From Ethanoligenens sp047722935 (lineage in GTDB: Bacteria > Bacillota > Clostridia > Oscillospirales > Ethanoligenentaceae): DNA of 64,000 bases. The translations under genes were made by a program, and so were the position numbers. The notes under the pieces were generated by a model. The model was not told the origin of the DNA and did no database searches. It saw only the letters and a program-made list of their open reading frames with translations. The first letter of the stretch is position 1. Each line of letters opens with the position of its first letter. Where the stretch lies: contig JBDNZS010000008.1 of the NCBI GenBank assembly GCA_047722935.1, positions 1-64,000 of the forward strand. Reading direction: 5' to 3'. Positions 60,330 through 64,000 of this stretch are shown here, piece by piece.

Positions 60330-61566
60330 AACCGAGCACTCCCCGTACTTTCCGCACGCTTTCGACAAATGTATCTACATCCTCGGGCGTGTTGTAAAAA
60401 TAAAAACTTGCGCGACAGGTCGCATTGATGCCCAGATACCGCAGGAGCGGCTGTGCACAGTGATGCCCGGCGCGGATAGCGACTCCGTCTGTATCCAGAA
60501 TGGAGGCCACATCATGCGGATGCACGTCTGCAATGTTGAAAGAAATGACGCCGCATCGGTTGCCTGCGCCGCCGTCGCCATAGATGGTGACATAGTCTAA
60601 TTCGCGCAGGCGGCTGAATGCGTAATGCACCAGCTTGCTGTCAATCTCACGAATATGGTCGTAACCGATTTTCTGAATATAGCGAATAGCGGCAGCAAGC
60701 CCCACCGCGCCGCCCACGTTTTGGGTGCCCGCTTCAAATTTTGCGGGCAGCGGCGCGAAAGTAGCTTCCTGCTCATATACATATTCTATCATATCGCCGC
60801 CGTAAAGGAAAGGCGGCATTTTATCAAGCAGTTCCCTTTTTCCGTACAGCACGCCGATGCCCATGGGGGCAAGCATTTTGTGACCGGAGAATACAGCGAA
60901 ATCCGCGTCGATATCCTGCACATCCACTGGAAAATGCGGGATGCTCTGCGCAAGATCCACCACGGCTATCGCTCCGACGCTATGTGCCTTTTTTACAATC
61001 TCTTTCACCGGATTGACGGTGCCAAGCACGTTGGACACATGCACGATAGCGACCAGTTTCGTCTTTTCGGTGATTTTTTTCTCGATCTCTTCGGTGGTGA
61101 TGCGTCCGTTTTCATCCAGATAGAGATATTTGAGAATTGCACCGCGTGCTTTGGCCACTTGCTGCCACGGGATGAGGTTGCTGTGGTGTTCCGCAATGGA
61201 GATGACAATCTCGTCCCCTTCATTGATAAAGTGCATCCCATAGCTGTATGCGAGCAGATTGAGAGATTCGGTGGTGTTGCGGGTGAAGATGATTTCCGCA
61301 TCTTCTTTTGCATTGATAAATTCACGCGTTAACGTGCGTGCGTCTTCATACAGTTCGGTGGCCTTCACACTCAAAGCATAGTTGCCCCGGTGCGGATTGG
61401 CGTTTTCTTCCGCGTAATATTGCCGAACCGCGTTGAGCACCGGCAATGGTTTCTGTGCGGTCGCCGCGCTGTCAAGATAGACCAGCCGCTTGCCGTTTGC
61501 TTTCGTTTGCAGGATCGGGAAGTCGGACAAGTCGATGTGTGCCAATGCCGTTTTACTAATCGTCAC
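60316..61566 (-). CDS. sufS: Cysteine desulfurase SufS
   Basis: 416 residues, a class V PLP enzyme. VYLDSAATAQKP near the start, PLP lysine in FSGHKMLAPMGIG, and catalytic Cys in INATCRASFYFYNT. The AEHHSNLIPWQ motif is the group II (SufS) hallmark. It supplies sulfur to SufU. Its start overlaps the sufD end by 11 bases. Confidence 0.96.
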   Translation of the reverse strand: MTISKTALAHIDLSDFPILQTKANGKRLVYLDSAATAQKPLPVLNAVRQYYAEENANPHRGNYALSVKATELYEDARTLTREFINAKEDAEIIFTRNTTESLNLLAYSYGMHFINEGDEIVISIAEHHSNLIPWQQVAKARGAILKYLYLDENGRITTEEIEKKITEKTKLVAIVHVSNVLGTVNPVKEIVKKAHSVGAIAVVDLAQSIPHFPVDVQDIDADFAVFSGHKMLAPMGIGVLYGKRELLDKMPPFLYGGDMIEYVYEQEATFAPLPAKFEAGTQNVGGAVGLAAAIRYIQKIGYDHIREIDSKLVHYAFSRLRELDYVTIYGDGGAGNRCGVISFNIADVHPHDVASILDTDGVAIRAGHHCAQPLLRYLGINATCRASFYFYNTPEDVDTFVESVRKVRGVLGYGSK

Positions 61567-62659
61567 TTTCGTTCAACCTCCCTACAATGTGGTCTTGCAA
61601 ATCGTTGCGGATGGATTCGATGGGGATGCGCGCCAGGATGGGTGCAAATTGAGCCTCAATGATGAGTCGGCGGGCATCTGTTTCGCTCAGCCCCCGCGAC
61701 ATCAGATAGAACAGGCGGTTTTCATCGATACGTCCGGTGCTGGCCGCGTGTTGACCATCCACGTCTTCTTCTTCACAAAGAATGAGCGGGGCGCTGCGTC
61801 CGCGTACCCGCGGGCTGAGAAGGACGGCATATTCCTCTTCGTGTCCCTTGGAACCTGCGGAGCCGCGCTTGAAATCAATGGTGCCGCGGAAGATTTTTTT
61901 GCTTTCGCCCAGCATGGCGCCCCGCGACAGAATCTCACTGGCTGTCTTTTTGCCGGTATGCTCGGCGACATAGTTGATGTCAATCGTACGCTTGCCGTCG
62001 CCGAGGTAAATATTTCCGATTTCCAGGTGGCTCCGATTGCCGGTCAGTTTGCATTTGGCTGCCGCATAAGCGCGCGAGCCGCCTAACTCCGCCTGAATCA
62101 ATTCGATGGTGCCGTTTTCGAACGCTGTACCGCCCACGTCCGAAAAATGCGGACATCCGGTTCCCAATACCTGCACCTGCACCAGTGTGATTTTCGCATC
62201 CTGTTTGGCATAGATACGGGTCAGGCCGGCGTGAAAACCTTGCAGGTCGTTGGCGGAGCTGTAGCGCAAGACCACGGTGACACTGCTGCCCGCTTCGGCA
62301 ATGATGGTGTTTTCATCCGTGAGGACGGGATTCTCCGCATCCAGCGTGTAATCGAAGACCAGCGGTTCGGCGACCTGTGTGCCTGCCTTGATTTCCACGA
62401 ACACGCCCGCATTGTGGTTGGCTTTGACAAAATCGCGTACCTGTGCGCCCGCACCGGTTTCGATGTCGCCTTCAAGAAAAACGATGTCGCTTTTGAGCAC
62501 TTCGCTCACTTTCACGCCTTCCGGCCAACTTTCCGGCAGTGAAAGAGCGGTGTAAGGCGTCACCTCGGGGATCTCAGTCTCCAACGTCTCGCCATTTACA
62601 CCCAGCCAACTCCATGTGGGTGTGGGCAGACGGTCAATATCCTGTAATTCCAATTTCAT
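61556..62659 (-). CDS. sufD: Fe-S cluster assembly protein SufD
   Basis: 367 residues, the SufB paralogue in the SufBC2D complex. The beta-helix part contains QAELGGSRAYAAAKCKLTG and the C-terminal helical part CEEEDVDGQHAASTGRIDEN followed by LFYLMSRGLSETDARRLI. The ATG after CAGGGAGTG was chosen, because the upstream extension reads into the repeat array. Order sufB-D-S-U is normal; the gap between sufB and sufD is filled by repeats. Confidence 0.94.
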   Translation of the reverse strand: MKLELQDIDRLPTPTWSWLGVNGETLETEIPEVTPYTALSLPESWPEGVKVSEVLKSDIVFLEGDIETGAGAQVRDFVKANHNAGVFVEIKAGTQVAEPLVFDYTLDAENPVLTDENTIIAEAGSSVTVVLRYSSANDLQGFHAGLTRIYAKQDAKITLVQVQVLGTGCPHFSDVGGTAFENGTIELIQAELGGSRAYAAAKCKLTGNRSHLEIGNIYLGDGKRTIDINYVAEHTGKKTASEILSRGAMLGESKKIFRGTIDFKRGSAGSKGHEEEYAVLLSPRVRGRSAPLILCEEEDVDGQHAASTGRIDENRLFYLMSRGLSETDARRLIIEAQFAPILARIPIESIRNDLQDHIVGRLNESDD

Positions 62660-62670
62660 ATTCTTCACTC

Positions 62671-62990
62671 CCTGCGGGCACAGCCCGTTTAATTGTTCAG
62701 GAAAGCTACGATCAAGCAGCAGCTCCCAGCCTGAAACGGGAGCATCTCCCATTTCCACCCCTGCGGGCACAGCCCGTTTGATTGTTCAGGAAAGCTACGA
62801 TCAAGCAGCAGCTCCCAGCCTGAAACGGGAGCATCNNNNNNNNNNNNNNNNNNNNNNNNNNNNNNNNNNNNNNNNNNNNNNNNNNNNNNNNNNNNNNNNN
62901 NNNNNNNNNNNNNNNNNNNNNNNNNNNNNNNNNNNTCCCATTTCCACCCCTGCGGGCACAGCCCATTTAATTGTTCAGAAAAGCGGCGGC
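62671..62990. repeat. Tandem 89-bp repeat array between sufB and sufD
   Basis: Units of 89 bases begin near 62671 and 62760; a further copy begins near 62949 after the gap. Each has GCGGGCACAGCCCG, TTCAGGAAAGC, CAGCAGCTCC and CAGCCTGAAACGGGAGC. The last copy diverges after TTCAGAAAAGC. The shared GGGCACAGCCC core and TTCAGG/CCTGAA arms relate it to the array between purH and purD. Confidence 0.9.
62836..62935. other. Assembly gap (100 Ns)
   Basis: Exactly 100 Ns inside the repeat, a standard placeholder, so the true gap length and copy number are unknown. Confidence 0.99.
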
Positions 62991-63050
62991 TTTCAAGCTG
63001 TGTGCCAATTTTGCACGCGCCTTTACCTGAACTCCAAAAGTGACCGGTGG

Positions 63051-64000
63051 TCACCCAATGGAACCTTCCATTTCGAGTTTGATGAGATTGTTCATCTCCA
63101 CGGCATATTCCAATGGCAGTTCCTTGGCGACGGGTTCCGCAAAACCACGCACGATGAGCGCACGGGCCTCTTCTTCGCTTAAGCCGCGGGACATGAGGTA
63201 GAAGATGCTGTCTTCGCTGATGCGTCCGATGCGAGCCTCGTGCCCGATGTCCACGTCATCGTTGCGGATATCCATGGCAGGCACGGTATCGGAACGGGAA
63301 ATCTGATCCAACATCAAAGATTCACAGGAAACACTGGAGCGGCAGCCGGATGCATTTGGCGCGACCACTACACCGCCGCGGTAGACGCAGACGCCGCCGT
63401 CCTTTGAAATGGATTTGGTGTTGATGGTGGAATAGGTGTGCGGCGCAGCATGGACGACCTTTGTGCCGGTGTCCAGATGCTGACCTTTGCCCGCAAACGT
63501 GATGCCGGTGAATTCTGACCGCGCGCCCTCGCCTTTTAGGATGCTCATCGGGTAGAGCATGGAAACGTGGGAGCCGAACGAACCGGATACCCATTCAATG
63601 CTGCCGTTTTTCTCAACAGAACATCGTTTGGTGTTGAGGTTCATCATGTTTTTCGACCAGTTCTCAATGGTGGAATACCGCAGGTGCGCGTCTTCCTTCA
63701 CGAACAGTTCCACGCAGCCGGCGTGCAGGTTGGTCACATTATATTTCGGGGCGGAACATCCTTCAATGAAATGCAGGCGCGCGCCCTTTTCCACAATGAT
63801 GAGGGTATGCTCGAACTGCCCCGCGCCCGGCGCGTTCAGCCGAAAATACGATTGGAGCGGAATGGACACATCCACGCCTTCCGGCACATAGACAAATGAA
63901 CCGCCCGACCAGACCGCGCCGTGCAGCGCGACAAACTTGTGGTCGTCCGGTGGCACCAACTTCATGAAATACTGCTGGATAAGATCCCCGTGTTCGGTCA
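63051..64000 (-). CDS. sufB: Fe-S cluster assembly protein SufB, N-terminus outside the window
   Basis: About 316 C-terminal residues are visible and the frame stays open to the window edge (EHGDLIQQYFMKLVPPDD). Core motifs: GGSFVYVPEGVDVSIPLQSY, APKYNVTNLHAGCVELF and SFGSHVSMLYPMSILKGEGA, with SCESLMLDQISRSDTVP near the end. SufB is the scaffold subunit of the SufBCD complex, and sufC is expected upstream, beyond the right edge. The Met at 63965 is internal, not the start. Confidence 0.95.
   Translation of the reverse strand, partial: TEHGDLIQQYFMKLVPPDDHKFVALHGAVWSGGSFVYVPEGVDVSIPLQSYFRLNAPGAGQFEHTLIIVEKGARLHFIEGCSAPKYNVTNLHAGCVELFVKEDAHLRYSTIENWSKNMMNLNTKRCSVEKNGSIEWVSGSFGSHVSMLYPMSILKGEGARSEFTGITFAGKGQHLDTGTKVVHAAPHTYSTINTKSISKDGGVCVYRGGVVVAPNASGCRSSVSCESLMLDQISRSDTVPAMDIRNDDVDIGHEARIGRISEDSIFYLMSRGLSEEEARALIVRGFAEPVAKELPLEYAVEMNNLIKLEMEGSIG

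Overview
The window comes from a low-to-moderate GC, spore-forming, anaerobic Firmicute, most likely a Clostridia member of the Oscillospiraceae/Ruminococcaceae type. The evidence is a [FeFe]-hydrogenase maturase (hydG), a T-box threonyl-tRNA synthetase leader, RNase Y/YmdB, the sporulation genes spoVS and gpr, and a SUF system of the sufB-D-S-U type. Most of it is core metabolism and housekeeping. Mobile DNA is confined to the first ~300 bases. A run of 100 Ns inside a tandem repeat near the right end shows a draft assembly.

Layout. 1-310: the 5' end of an IS3-type transposase abutting a broken serine-recombinase fragment. 300-2370: a promoter, a structured leader with an intrinsic terminator, a TM1266-type regulator and hydG. 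2370-5700: a Fur-family regulator and thrS with a complete T-box leader. 5820-7340: an NfeD/SPFH membrane pair. 7530-18250: purine biosynthesis in two transcription units, purE-C-F-M-N plus a divergent PRPP synthetase behind an attenuated leader, then purH-purD behind a ZTP riboswitch. An SPFH/ribbon-helix-helix pair lies between them on the other strand. 18400-29600: an XRE regulator, a histidine phosphatase, a small unannotated ORF with a palindromic promoter, recG, a fakA-like gene with an Asp23 protein, a peptide-binding lipoprotein, spoVS, ymdB and rny. 29650-30700: a LytTR regulator with DUF3021, preceded by a 21-bp-period direct repeat.

30750-39210 is the aromatic amino acid pathway, all on the minus strand. 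aroE-aroK form one group. aroF(DAHP synthase)-tyrA-aroB-aroA-aroC-pheA form another, read from a consensus promoter through a leader peptide rich in Phe and Tyr codons and a terminator. This is a classical ribosome-mediated attenuator and is the best-supported regulatory find here. 39430-48450 is type II fatty acid synthesis: fabD divergent from fabH-G-F-accB-fabZ-accC-D-A, then acpP with its own promoter and a hairpin-T-tract leader. No enoyl-ACP reductase is present in the cluster.

48490-64000: a small membrane protein, rpsT, gpr followed by two orphan membrane proteins, a minus-strand repair/translation run (8-oxoguanine glycosylase, polA, LMW phosphatase, rimI, tsaD), a PilZ protein, an MFS exporter, a VOC protein, and the 3' part of a suf operon (sufB partial, sufD, sufS, sufU). 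Two tandem arrays, between purH and purD and between sufB and sufD, share a GGGCACAGCCC hairpin and TTCAGG/CCTGAA arms, so they appear to be one intergenic repeat family. All assignments rest on reading the translations and motifs; no database search was run.
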